Below are positions 1 to 11,208 of a DNA stretch of 64,000 bases, piece by piece (position 1 is the first letter of the stretch; every line of letters starts with the position of its first letter). This DNA comes from Parachlorella kessleri (Eukaryota; Chlorophyta; Trebouxiophyceae; Chlorellales; Chlorellaceae), in assembly GCA_001598975.1 (NCBI GenBank), contig BBXU01001708.1, forward strand, positions 1 to 64,000. The letters are read 5' to 3'. The notes under the pieces are model-generated. The model was given only the letters and a program-made list of their open reading frames with translations, did not search any database and was not told the origin of the DNA. Made by a program: the position numbers and the translations under genes.

Positions 1-230
1 TCCCCTGCTTGTGGAGTTGGGCAGTGCCTTGTGAGCATGGTATCTGGACCCCTAGCCTGTCGCAGGCAGGGGTCAGTGTTGTCGTCTTGCTGCAGTGCTG
101 AAGGTGGTTGCGTGACCCTTTTGCTGCCTCAACCCTCAGGCAGGCTTGTGGTGGTTGTTTCTACGGTCTTGTGGTGGTTGTTCCTAGCAGGTCCCCCTAG
201 AAGCCCCTTCTTGCCCTTGCTCCCATGCAG

Positions 231-1501
231 GGACCAGTACTGATCCCGCAGGCGCAGGTCCCTGGCCAGGGGGCCCAGCAAATCAATCCGGCTGCCTTGC
301 TAGCCCAGATGGGGCTGATGGGCGCCCAGACCGCCGGCCTGACCCCGCAGCAGAAGCTGCAGCAGCAACAGCAGCAGGCGCTGCTGCTGGCGCACCTGGC
401 GCAGCAGCAGGCAGCGCAGCAGGCAGCGCTGGCGGCCGTGGGCCAGCCGGGCGCGGCAGCGCACCTGGCGGCGGCGGCCGCCGCCTCCGGCGCGGCGCCA
501 GGGCTGGCCGCGCTGCAGGGCCTGGCCATGCCACCTCCACAGGCGGCGGCACCTGTGTCTGCCGCGGCGCTGCAGCAGGTAGTCAGCATGCCTCCGGCGG
601 TGCCACCCCCACAGGTGAGGCAGACGCTGTTTGCTGGTGGTAGTCATCCCACCGTATGTGAAGGAGTCCTGGTAGACTGATGCAGTGCTTGTGCAAGGTT
701 CATGGCTAGCCCGCTGGTGGTGCTTGCTCCGTTTTGGTGCATGGCATGGGTCCTGCTACACAGGGCACAGTGATGCAGCCTGTATAGTGTTGTATATCAC
801 CTCATACTGGGCTATCATAGCTTAGCAACCTTGTGACTGGTTGCTTGTATATTGCAGGTGGCAGCCCCTGCACCCGTGGCTATGCCTGCGCCAGCAGCAG
901 CACCGGTGTCTGCTCCTCCTCCACAGGTGGCCGCGGCACCAGTGCTGCCGCCCGCTCCTGCGCTGGCTGTGCCGCCCCTGCAGTCGGCCCCTCCACCGCA
1001 GGTGAGCTCTCATGCCCGCGGCGCCTGCCTCGCAGATTCCCGTATCCATGCGTACCACCACTATTAATCATGCTGCAAGCGAGCTCAGCGTTGTTAGCTG
1101 TATGGGCAGTTGGTAGAGGATGGAAGATGTGTTGGAAACGATGACCCGAGGGTCATAATATATGAGAGAGCCCTTCACAAGCTTCAAAGGCCGCAAACCC
1201 TCAGCCACTGACAGCTTGTATTTTTATGTAGGTGTCTGCCACCCCGCCACCTGCACCAGCAGTTCCCGCCCCCGCCCCAGTTGCCGCCCCACCAGCGTCT
1301 GCACCGCAGCCTCCGGCTGCTGTGCCTGCTGGCGCACCGCCAGCAGCCCCGCAGCAGCAGCCAGAGCAGGCAGCGGTCCCGCAGCAGGCACAGCAGCAGG
1401 CGGCGCCTGCGGGCGCTCCTGCTGCAACTGGCGAGGCCCCCGCGCAGCAACAGACCCCTGACCAGCCGGCAGCCTTTGATGTTGCAAGCTTCCTGTCTTA
1501 A
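231..1501 (+). CDS. 3' part of a Gln/Pro/Ala-rich protein (5' exons outside window)
   Basis: Three exons read in one frame: 231-614, 858-1001 and 1232-1501, with introns bounded by GT and AG (acceptors TCCCATGCAG, TATTGCAG, TTATGTAG) and stop TAA at 1499-1501. The first exon opens in phase 0 right after an AG, so at least one upstream exon is missing and the N-terminus is unknown. The visible 265 or so residues are low complexity: a poly-Gln stretch around 355-380, Ala runs, then Pro/Ala/Gln repeats, ending in the motif FDVASFLS. Such tails occur in transcriptional co-regulators and RNA-binding proteins, but no catalytic or binding domain is visible here, so I assign no function. Only bases 1-230 precede the first exon and they look intronic. 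Confidence 0.75.
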
Positions 1502-2085
1502 ATGAGAATATGAATATGGGTGGTCGGGGAAACCTGTAACTGGTGAGCGGCGTGGATGGGGAATCAGTGTGGTTGCCCATTGGATGCCTGCAGAGTGGTG
1601 ACTGTGCAGCTGGAGACAGTGTGTGGGCTTACCCGTTGGTAAGCATGCTGGATATTGAGTTGACGGTCAGGACTAACATGACATGGTCCAGGCGATGACG
1701 AGATGCAAGGGGTAGGGATTGATGCTTGAGCCTACCCGGCTGTGGCTGGAAGCCTGTCGCAGAGGTTGATCTTAACAGAGTATGGTAACTTGGCATAGGG
1801 TTTGACATGACTGATCGTGCTGTGTTGTAAGACACATATATGCTGACCTTGGAGTGCCTTGACTTTTGGAAGGGATGGACCATCACCTGATGTGGTGCGT
1901 GGGCTGCTGCATGCTCATGCTTACTAATGATCGGGGGTTGCATGGGGCACGCTGCATCTGGTGGGCCATCTGCTGCTTGCGGTGTTGTAGGGACTGACTT
2001 GGCTTATGATGAATGTGTTGCCTTTGTTGAGCGTCTGGCGTGCTAGTTACTTACCAGCCCATTGTTATGGTTTGGCTTCACATCA

Positions 2086-2090
2086 TGTAA
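2086..2090 (+). terminator. TGTAA polyadenylation signal, gene 1
   Basis: TGTAA is the usual polyadenylation signal of green algal nuclear genes. It lies about 585 bp after the stop codon, an ordinary 3' UTR length in these algae. Confidence 0.5.
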
Positions 2091-2113
2091 ATAGCTGCTG
2101 TTTAGTGGGGTAG

Positions 2114-2118
2114 TTACA
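2114..2118 (-). terminator. TGTAA polyadenylation signal, lumen TPR gene
   Basis: TTACA on the plus strand reads TGTAA on the minus strand, about 180 bp past the stop codon of the TPR gene. Confidence 0.5.
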
Positions 2119-2296
2119 CGAAGAGGTGGTCAGATTCTAGTCACCGGCACACGGCAGGCCACTCAGAATCGGGAGCTTTTCACCAACTCTGTAAACCAAG
2201 CAGTCTGCATCTTGATTGCACCACACGCCGCAAACCCCCAGCCAACAATTGCTGCTGCAACATGTGGTATGTAGGTCCCTCTTGCAGCTTGGCACC

Positions 2297-3740
2297 TCAC
2301 GCCCAGCCTCTCTGATGCAAGTGTACACGCGCTAGGGCAGCCATATAGTCCCCAGAGCCCCTGGCATAGTCAGTCTGCACTGCTCTCCCAATCGCTGCCT
2401 GGGCTGCATCTGCATCTCCTTGAGCTTCATGCCACAGCCCAACGTAGAGCCAGGCGTAGAAGGCAGCGTGGCCCACCGTGTCCCCCGCGGCCGCTTCCAC
2501 GATGGCGGAAGGGTCGCTCCCATCCTTGAAGCACTTGTATGCAGCTCGCATCACTGGCCGGGGGTCAAGGCCGACCTGCATGTGTGTGTCGCCAGGGGGT
2601 GGTCCAGGCAACAAGGTCAAGACAGACTGGCCACTGATCGCAACCCAAGTGGCCCTGGTGAATCCAATGCACAGATGCAGTGGACCGGGAGTCTCCAGCT
2701 TCACTCCCACGTGGTGGCATGGCACGCAGTCAGCCAGTCAAGCTAAACTGCAAGCGCGCTGACCTTTTCGCCCTGCACAATCGGGGGCGACACACTCCAA
2801 TGGCACCCAACCTGCCTGCAGGAAGGACTCTCGTGCCTTGTCAGGGCCCCGCAGCTGGGCTTCGGACAGGAAGCACCAGATGCTCTCCTCGGTGTCGGCA
2901 GGGTTCACAGCCACGTCATCCCTAAACTGCAGCGTGGCAAGCGTGCAAGGACAGGGGACTGGCAGTTTGGGTACCGAGAAATTGCTTGTGTAACGAGGAG
3001 CTGACGCCACAGCGCCAGCTAGGTGCTGGACCCAAGCAAGCTAAAAAGCCGGACAAGTTGTGTCATGTGTGATAGCAAGGTCAGGCAGGTGTGGGAACGG
3101 GACGTTCAAGCGAGAACCACCAGTGCACCTGCTGTGCCGCCTCCTCGTACTGTTGCAGGTAGTAGAGGCTCAGCCCCCGCTGCCAGAGGTACGGGCGGAG
3201 GCTGGGCCGCACTGCTAGAGCTGCGTCAAAGCTTTCCAAGGAGCCCCCGATGTCACCCTGAACTAAGAAGACCAAACTAGCTATGGGACCAGCAATAGCG
3301 AGCCACAGGTAAAGGAACCAGCAAGCCACACAAGCAGCGGAATCACGGAGTCTGAAAGTCTGCAAACCCAGCAAGCCCCTTGCCTTTTGAAAGCGGTCCA
3401 TGCCTTGCCGCACCAGCCGTTGCGGGTCAGTGCTTGCCGCACCGGCCATAGCTGCTGAGGCAACCCCAACGCCAGCCAGCAGCCCCAGCCCCACGCCAAG
3501 CCCAACACCAGAAAGTGCTAGTACACGTCTTCTGCAGACAGCAGCTTCGTTGGTAAGGCAAGGAATTATGACTCGATGGGAGCTGGCCAGTGTCTCACTG
3601 GAGTACCACCTTCGACGACTGTAGCAGACCGTCGACGAAAGTCCTGCGCCGACCTGAAGCTTACAGCGGGTTTGTGAGCCTGGCAATGGCAACCATTTTG
3701 AGAATGAGAACGACTGCTTGTGCCAGACCACTGGAGTCAT
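2297..3740 (-). CDS. Chloroplast (thylakoid lumen) TPR-like protein
   Basis: Five exons on the minus strand: 3740-3610, 3531-3384, 3257-3129, 2926-2816 and 2575-2297, about 265 aa. The N-terminus looks like a bipartite chloroplast-to-lumen signal: a Ser/Arg-rich leader, then RRRR, a Gly/Leu hydrophobic stretch (LALSGVGLGVGLGLLAGVG) and an ASAAMAGAA cleavage-like site, suggestive of twin-arginine export. The mature part resembles the cyanobacterial/plastid TPR-like family, with motifs WQRGLSLYY, VNPADTEESIWCF and DPRPVM, and ends RGWA. Function is unknown in this family as far as I can tell. Two introns appear to start with GC: AAG|GCAAGG (intron 3383-3258) and CAG|GCAGGT (intron 2815-2576). 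The first is 126 bp, open in frame, and would add a hydrophobic segment if retained. The 5' intron (3609-3532) and the start at 3740 are the least certain parts. Confidence 0.8.
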
Positions 3741-4077
3741 GGTGTAGCTCAGAGAAGTTCTGCAAGCTTTTGCCTAGCTTGAGTCACTGCCGTCCAGAGG
3801 GCAGTGCAGCAGAACAGGTGGTGTTTAGCGTGCTTTGCAGCCAGTGGCGCGCGCTCAACCAGCAGGTCGTTCCCTGACCCATATCGTTGGTATATAGCGA
3901 TCTCTATCGCATGTTTAAGGCAACAAGCCACTGTTGACATGCTGCACCGCACACCAGAGTCTCAGCGCAGGTACGTACGCCGTTTAGAGTCGACTCATGC
4001 TGTGCCTGCTGCTGGGACTTTGGCTGAGCCAAAGCTGGATGCCACATCCCCCGCAAGGACCATCATTAAATATATAT
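3741..4077. promoter_or_regulatory. Divergent 5' region, lumen TPR gene and F1-alpha-like gene
   Basis: About 340 bp separate the likely start codons of the minus-strand TPR gene (3740) and the plus-strand ATPase-like gene (4078). It contains no gene I can support. An AT-rich run TATATATATG abuts the downstream ATG. Both promoters probably share this interval. Confidence 0.4.
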
Positions 4078-7000
4078 ATGTTGTTGCTGCCGGGCATGCA
4101 GGTGCGCAATGGACCCGTGGGCGGCCCTCTGGAAGCCTGTCATGGGACAGGTTGGCAGCAGCGTGCATTACCACGGACAACGAGGCGCCATGCCAGTTGG
4201 CATTCTCACCGGTTTGTTAGGACGCTGCCAAGGGCTGGTGAAAGTGACCCCGACTGGGAGGAGGAGATGAGTATTTTCAAGAAGCGCACCCTCAAGCCCG
4301 GCCAGCTAGAGACGCTACGAAAGCTCGAAGCCGAGCAGCTGGAAGTCGGGAGGGTGAGACGCTGGCAAACAGTTCAGAGAGGCTTCTAGCCTAGAGCCTC
4401 TGGCCAGGCCCCGACGGAGCAACTGAGCACTGCAGTGGCACCCCCTGCAGGTGCTTTTCTGCAAGGACAGCATCGCCATTGTTGAAGGGCTGAACAACGA
4501 TGCTGACGTGGGGACAGCGCTCTCGTTTGCCAGTGGCGCCAAAGGGTAAGCAGTGGAGAGCAACATCTCCATAATAATGGTCGCGTGGTGGAGCCTACCC
4601 ACACACCGTGCGTCTGTTGGCCCCCTTTGTAAGCAACACCGGGAGCCAAGTGAACTCGCATACTGCTGCTGCTGCTGCTGCGACCTGGCAACATGTGTGG
4701 GGGCTCCTGCAGGGTGCTGCTGTGGCGGCGCAGCGACAACATCGTCTTTGCGCTGCTGCTGGGAGGTGCCGACCTTGTGGTGGTGGGGGACGGCGTCGAG
4801 TGCAAAGTGAAGGGCATCTTACAGGTAGGAGGAAGTTTGCTTCGCCCTAGTAGAAAGCTGCTGGGGGACGGCGTGGAGTGCAAAGCGAAGGGCATCTTAC
4901 AGGTAGGAGAAAGTTCGCTTTGCCCTAGTAGAAGGCTGCCTTGGTGACAAGGCTTAAATGGGGCGTATCCTCAAAGAATGATTTCGCCTTGGGCCCTGGT
5001 TCAACAAGGGCGTGATGAGGTTGAAAAGCTAGACCTATCGGCAACAACGAAACGAATTGCTTCTTATCTGTTGCATGCGTCAAGGTGGGGGTGCGAGGGC
5101 TGCTTGACTATTTGCAGGTTGTGGATGACACCGAGGGCCCCACCACCAAAAGGGACTATGCGCAGGCACTTGTGCCAGGTGGGCCGAGGTCCTGCAACTC
5201 TCAAGGCACCTCCCACTGTGTTTCCGACAGCGGGTGCAGTACTAGAGTAGCAGTTGTGATAACTGGACAGTGCCCCGACAGGGGAGCAGCATGGAAGCCG
5301 TGGCAGAGCTGATGCAAAGGGAGCAGGGTATACGAAGGAGCATTCACAGTCAAAGGTCGCATGCAGATCACTACTTCGCAGCGTGATTGCGCGCTCCACT
5401 TCCTGTTGTTGCAGTGGGCGAGGAGTTGGTGGGCAAGGTGGTTGACTATATTGGGCGGCCACTGCAAGTGGAGGGCTGGGAGCAGCAGCCACAGCAGCAT
5501 GTCCTTGATCCCGGGGGCGCAAGCAGCAGCAGTAGCGGTGTTGTTGGCAGCGGTGGTGCCGCAGGCAGCATCCATACGGCAGAGCAGCAGCCCCAGCACC
5601 CGCAGCAGGAGCAGTCGCGGCATCAGGATGGAGGCGCAGGGCTGCAAGAGGGGGTTTTGAGTCCTGACGAGGTGCCGGCACCGTCCAAGCAGCCGCTGGG
5701 GCTGGAGGCGCAGCTGCCGCTGCTGAACCAGCAGGTGCCCATGGAGCGGCGGGAACAGATCAACCAGCCCCTCATGACGGGTGTCAAGGTGCGTACTCGG
5801 GGCATGACTGGGCAAGGGAGATTCTTTTTGGGGCGAGGAGCTCGAATTCGGGCCCGGAGCGTGGCGCAGTGCCTTGAAGGCCGAGTGGCTGGCTGAGGAA
5901 GAGCTGCCGCTGTGGATAGAGTGACGTTTGCAGAAAGGTGAAGCAGTGTGGTTGCGGCGCGAAGTACACCTTGGCTAACTTAGAGTTCGATAGCAGTGGG
6001 AAGCCGGCGTAGGAAGCGTTGTTGAAGTCGGCATGGCAGTCACCCCTGAAGGCTGCAAGTGCCTCTTTTTCGGTGGGTGGTGTCACAGCGATCCAAGACC
6101 AATCTGTGACACTCTTTATGGCGATCTAGCGGCGTGGCTTGCAGGCAGTTGATGTTCTCACACCTATTGGTCGCGGCCAGTCGCAGCTAGTGGCCGGCCC
6201 TCGCGGCAGCGGCAAGACGCAGCTGTGCATCGATGCCATCCTGGGGCAGCGGGGCAAGGCAGTGCGCTGCGTGTACGCTGCCACCAACTGCACCCCTGCT
6301 CAGCTTGCACACACGGTAGGCCGCTCCTGGTCTGGACTGCTGCCCTGCAGAGCAGCAGTGACTGTGAGGATCCGCTTCAGTTGGGGGCCAGTAATACCCT
6401 GGTGGTTTATTGTATTTGAGATTGCCGTCAGGGACCCAACTGTGGTGGGAGAGGTTATAGAGAGTCTGGCCATGCTGGAGCAGTACCTGACACCCAAATC
6501 CAATGCCATGCCTGCCCAGGTGTCAATCCTAGAGGAGCACGGCGCCCTGGAGTACACCACTGTGGTGGGGGTGACCGCTGGGCGGCCGCTGGGCGAGCAG
6601 TTTGCGGCGCTGCTCATGGCGTGCTGCGTGGGGGAGGCGGTGCGCGACGCCGGCGGGCACTCGCTGGTGGTTCTGAACGACATCAGCCCCATGGTGAGAG
6701 CCTGGGGAGCTAGCCACTTGGGAGAGTTGCAGGGTTTGGGTGGTGGCCTCTGGGCGGGTGCTCAGCTAAGGTGCTGCATGTGTTGAAGAGCATCTCAAAG
6801 TGTGGTTGACTGGTGGCTGGCGTGCTGGGGCGGTGGCGCTGCGGTTGGCGCGGAGGTGGCTGCTGGACAAGACTTGGGATGCGGGTGGGATGTGGAATAT
6901 TCTTGAAAGCTTAGGTATCAGGCATGGTGCTGCCGTCGCTGTGCACAATCCTCCTGTTGCCCCAGCTGCATACTTGCCAAGGTGGTCGCATGGCAGTCCT

Positions 7001-10000
7001 TGTTGAAGCTCAGGGCCTAGGTTTGTTTCTTTCGACTTGGGCACAGGTGCGCATGTGGGAGGAGATCACTATCGCGCTGGCGGGCCTGGGCCCTGTGGCA
7101 CTGGAGCTTGAAAGAGACTCCGGACTTGAGGTGGGCTGCCGCTGGTGGGGGGTGGTGGATTTTCTTGTAATGTGCTGGCACATGTACTTCAGATGTCGTG
7201 CTATGTGTTTGACTCTCCGCAGCTTAACTGCTCCGTCAATTTTATTGCTTGGCGGGAACCGCGCTATGCAAGGCTGCTTCCTGTGAAGTGCACGGGCAGC
7301 GGGTGGCTGACTAGAGAGCCGCTGGTCTGGATCCCACCACCCGTCACCCCAAGGGATAGGCCTGCTGGTGTCTTGGGTAAGCAGTGAATAAGTGTGCCCA
7401 GGCCTCAAGGGCGCAGCCGCAGCCGAGCTGTTGTCGTTGGGTGCTGTTTGCAGTCACTAGAGGGCTCGCTCTCTGAGGATGACCTTGTGGAGTACGAGGG
7501 CATGCTGGTCTCAGTGGCAGCAGCACAGCGGCGCAGGTGAGTCGCCAAGCACCCACGCCCTCTCTTGTGCGATGGCTGGTCATGGGGATGCCTTGTAGGT
7601 GTGGTGTTTTCCGGATTCTAGGCAGCAAGGGCAGCTCAGTTCAGTTCCCGCTAGGCTGGGAGCTTCACGGGGTAGAAGAAGGTTTGGTTGTGCAGACCTT
7701 GCTTGCGCAGCACACTGTGCCCTCCTTGTTGTGCCAAGCTCCGCACATCTCTCCCTTGCCCTGTCCCGTCATGCTGCTGCCACACGCCACGGCGTACATG
7801 TGCAGGTTCTTCAGCAGCCTCTTGCAGCGAGCTGCCAAGGTGCACCGGCGGCTCAAGGGCGGCAGCATGACGCTGCTGAGCGTGGCGCCCGGACTGCCGG
7901 CCTCAGGTGAGCATACCGAGGTTTTTTTTTCTTTGCAGTGTTCTGATCTTGATGGGGGTAGTGTGGCTGACTCCTCAGGATATCGTAAGCGCCACTGTGA
8001 GCTAGAGACGCGGGTGCGGCCATGCTGTTAGTGGGGGATGTGGCCAGGAAGAGTGGGGTGCATGCATGCAGAGCAGCATGCACAGCTTGACTACAGGGCA
8101 GGCTGAGGCTAGCCCGCCGCATCGCATGTTCTGGCGGGCTGTGCCATGACCAGCACGACCCACTGGCTGCAGGTGAGATGCGCAAGGCTCGTGAGACGAT
8201 CCTCAAGTACCGCCACCTCAGCGAGGAGCAGAAGGCCAAGCTGCTGCACGCCCTGGAGGCCAAGAGCCGCGACGGCCCAGCAGACGAGCGCATGACGGAC
8301 GAGCTGCGCACGGAGGTGGGTTCAGACACAGCGCTGCTGGGGTGCGTGGCGCTTGCCCAACACTTATGGCAAGCAGAGGGGCAGCATAGCCTGATATGGA
8401 CCACTGATATGGTGGGGAACATCAGGCCCTGAGATGACAACCCCCACCCCTCCCTCCACCCACCCATCCACCCACCCACAACCACCTTCTCTCTTGACTA
8501 GTCTTTCCCAAGGGTTCCTTTCAAATGTGATACCTCGCCTGCATACTGCAGCGTATGCATGCGCTGAGGAGCTTGCTATGGTTGGCTTGATCCAAACACA
8601 TACCCAGCCTGAACTATGGGTTGGGTGCAGGTGGTGGAGGAGATGATGTCCGGTTTTTTTGTTCTTTTTGGGGGGTGCAGGTGGTGGAGGAGATGATGTC
8701 CCAGTTTTTTTAACTTTTGGGGTGCAGGTGGTGGAGGAGATGATGTCCCAGTTTTTTTAACTTTTGGGGTGCAGGTGGTGGAGGAGATGATGTCCCAGTT
8801 TTATAACTTTTGGGGTGCAGGTGGTGGAGGAGATGATGTCCATCGCTGACGGCCAGGCGGTGCTGCGGCGGCAGCGTGATGGCGCCACCGGCGGCGTCAC
8901 CCTCAACCCCCAGGCCTCGGTGTCGCGCATCGGCAGCAGGGCCTACTACCCCGCCATGGCAGCGCTGGCGCCCCAGGCAAGCCGGGGGGTGGTTGCCAAC
9001 CGGGAGGGCGGCTGGCTGGCTGGCCGGCTCAGCACGGTGTGTGTGCAAGTGCTGCGCCTGTTTGGCAGCCGTGTTGCTTGCGATGCCAGTATCGAGATGG
9101 GCTTCAGGCATCTTAGGAACGGAGGTTGGCGCCATTGACTCCAGGCACTGTTTTGGCGGCATCAAGGGTGGCCAGTGGTTTGATTGGTGGGCGGCGCTGC
9201 ACACGCGGACCTGTTGATCGGTTGCAAAATCATTTTGACCCCAGGACGGCACAGCGTTGACCTTTCCTCACTCTATTGCCAAGTGCCACCAGACCGCTTG
9301 GTCGTGACAATGGCTTGGGACCTGGAACAAGCGGCGGATGCCAAGAAGGACGACCACCGGCCACTGCTCTTGTTAGCGTATTTATACCGCAGGTGCGCTT
9401 GGACTTGGCACAAGCTGTGGATGCCCAGCGGTTCGCGGCCGGCGCCGGCGCCCCCGACGCTGTTGCGCTGCGCACGCTGCAGCGTGCTGCCCTGCTGGAG
9501 GCGGCGCTGGCGCAGCCGCTACGCAGCACCTGCAGCTTGCAGCAGCAGGTCGTGCAGCTGCTGGCGGTGCAGCGGGGGCTGCTCGATGATCTGCCTGTAG
9601 AGCAGGTGGGTGCACAAGGTATCTTATATGTGTATGATACTCCCTGACAGCGTTGGCTTGCCCCTGGTGCAGCCGGTCCTGCACTATCAGAAGTGTGCAT
9701 TGGAGCAGCTGTGTGCAGCAGCTGGCCACAGCACAGGTGCAGAGCGAGTTGGGCGTGTACACTGGTGACGATTGATAGAGATAAGTATGTGCCAAGCACG
9801 AGGTGGCAGTGTGGGTTTCCAGTAGTTGCGTCCGGGCTGGGTGTCGAGCGGTGGATGGTCCTCAACAGATGTTTGTCAAGCTGCACACGTGTTGCAAAGT
9901 GGGCATGAGTGTGCTTTTCGACATTGTGCTGTCGCTGCTAGGGTGGTGTATTCTAAGTGCACTGGTACAACTGGTGCCAACCTGTTCGCGCAGGTCCACA

Positions 10001-10158
10001 CACATTTGCAGCAGCTGTGGAAGCGAGCCCAGACAGAGTGCCCGAGGGCACTTGAAGAGATGGAGGATACCAAGAGGCTGACTGCCGCAGCTGAGGCCCA
10101 GCTGCTGCAGGTGCTGGCACAGCAATGTGAGACCGTGGGGCAGGTGCAGAGTAGCTGA
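4078..10158 (+). CDS. Divergent F1-type ATP synthase alpha-subunit-like protein
   Basis: Fourteen exons join in one frame: 4078-4353, 4451-4545, 4713-4824, 5118-5178, 5415-5788, 6145-6315, 6520-6693, 7047-7130, 7454-7536, 7806-7906, 8173-8315, 8821-8976, 9393-9605, 9994-10158, about 735 aa. The order follows F1-alpha: beta-barrel N-domain (VVVGDGVECKVKG), a GKVVDYIGRPL stretch like the usual GRVVDALGNPI, then TGVKAVDVLTPIGRGQ, P-loop GPRGSGKTQ, the CVYAATNC strand, GGSMTLLSV, and VSRIGSRAYYPAM with the alpha arginine. Normal alpha subunits are about 500-570 aa. The excess is a Gln/Ser-rich insert of about 70 aa in exon 5 and a rewritten segment (exons 8-9) where RRPPGREAYPGD normally lies. 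The P-loop differs from the usual GDRQTGKTA. Intron 12 starts with GC (CAG|GCAAGC). An Arg-rich N-terminus could target an organelle, but the exact start (4078 or upstream) is uncertain. It is more likely a paralogue than the housekeeping alpha subunit. Confidence 0.85.
4785..4940 (+). repeat. Two-copy 78-bp tandem duplication over a 5' splice site
   Basis: Copies 4785-4862 and 4863-4940 differ at only a few bases. Each carries the last 40 bp or so of exon 3 plus the donor ACAG|GTAGGA. Because the unit is 26 codons and has no stop, use of the second donor would add 26 residues in frame. Confidence 0.9.
8624..8848 (+). repeat. Five-copy tandem array of a 3' splice site and exon start
   Basis: The block GTGCAG followed by GTGGTGGAGGAGATGATGTC occurs with its exon-like part starting at 8631, 8681, 8727, 8774 and 8821 (spacing 50, 46, 47, 47), separated by T-rich linkers. 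The last copy leads into exon 12 of the F1-alpha-like gene. Earlier copies soon meet stops or shift frame. Confidence 0.95.
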
Positions 10159-10384
10159 CGAGTGGCTAAGTTGCATTTTATGTGTGATGCTGGCAGGTTT
10201 TAGTCTGCTCTTTCCGGACCAGTGGATGCTGGGGTTACTGAGCTGCCCAACATCAGTATTTGCTGATATTTGCTGCTATTTGAGGCCTTGTTGTGCTGTC
10301 CTCCCTGTCCGGTGACGTACCTTCCCTCCGTCGTCTCTTTCATTGGCGTGCATTGCATGTTGTGAAGTACTGTCAGCATGCCTT

Positions 10385-10460
10385 TAGCAAAGGTGGCAGG
10401 TAATGTGAATAGAGTGGAGATAGGATATAGCTACCGAGGGCTGGGCTGGATGCAGTTACG
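10385..10460 (-). repeat. Dispersed repeat family, copy D
   Basis: Read on the minus strand this runs from CTGCATCCAGCC through ATCTCC.CTCT to CACATTACCTGCCACC. It matches the units at 53262-53540 by eye. Confidence 0.6.
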
Positions 10461-10623
10461 CTCTTTGTTGCTTGCTTGCTGCCCTTACCAGTACGTGGTT
10501 ACCTCAGGCAGGCCAGCGGCTAGTGGCACGTTGGTGGGCGCAATTGACAGCTGCAAGGAGGGACCAATATGTACATAGCAATATTACTATGCTCCGCATG
10601 CCGGTAAGCCGGTGAGGAACCAA

Positions 10624-10628
10624 TGTAA
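10624..10628 (+). terminator. TGTAA polyadenylation signal, F1-alpha-like gene
   Basis: First TGTAA on the plus strand after the stop codon at 10158. Confidence 0.45.
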
Positions 10629-11208
10629 TGTTCTTGAGAGTTGCTCCCCCAGAGGCAGCCTGAGTCCTGACTCGCACATCCTGCAACCAGTGGTGCAGGT
10701 TGCAGCACAAAAGTCATAGTTGTCCTGGTCTGGTTCCAAGCATCTAGGACGAACATAAACATTTGAATCAAGCACGCTTAAAGTGACAGCAGGATTCGGC
10801 ACCTGAGGAAGCATGAGGTCACGAACATGGGCCCTGGTTTACCTCTCTAACCGTGTTTCGTACAGCACAACCTGATCAAGCAGACCACCCAGCACGTCTG
10901 TCAGCTTAGTGTGGCACACAGCACGATCAGCATGCGCAACAGGCTGGGCAGGCAACTCCCACTGCCAGGCTTCCACATACACAAGCACAGCAACAGCATG
11001 GGGCCTGCAACATCAGGCATCTTACAAAGGTCCCTAGCTCCCCTGTTGTGGCAGTGAAAGCAAGTATAACCACAGAGGCAGGGCATAGCCAGCGCTGCAG
11101 CGGACTTACTAGGTATTGTACAATGCAACCTCCCAGGCAGGCTGATTCGTCAACTGTGACTCAGCGTACACTATACGGCAGGATAAGCTGCAGCCCATCA
11201 CCAACACA

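Larger units (their letters stand above)
1502..2296. other. Convergent 3' region between genes 1 and 2
   Basis: No supported gene. It holds the 3' UTR of gene 1 and of the minus-strand TPR gene. The two algal polyadenylation signals lie within about 30 bp of each other (2086 on +, 2118-2114 on -), so the transcripts probably end almost tail to tail. Confidence 0.6.
10159..11208. other. 3' UTR and intergenic DNA
   Basis: No gene seen. It contains the F1-alpha-like 3' UTR, the TGTAA signals at 10624 (+) and 11026-11022 (-), and a reverse copy of the dispersed repeat near 10385-10460. Confidence 0.5.

Noticed and set aside
9673..9736. Possible extra exon (acceptor GTGCAG, donor ACAG|GTGC) in the F1-alpha-like gene
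   Set aside because: Its 64-bp length would shift the frame of the last exon, whereas direct joining of 9605 to 9994 keeps the frame and family pattern.
9230..9886. Long minus-strand open frame of 218 codons
   Set aside because: It lies antisense to F1-alpha-like exon 13 and its flanking introns, has skewed Cys/Ser/Thr/Arg composition, and matches no family. It is a shadow of GC-rich codons.
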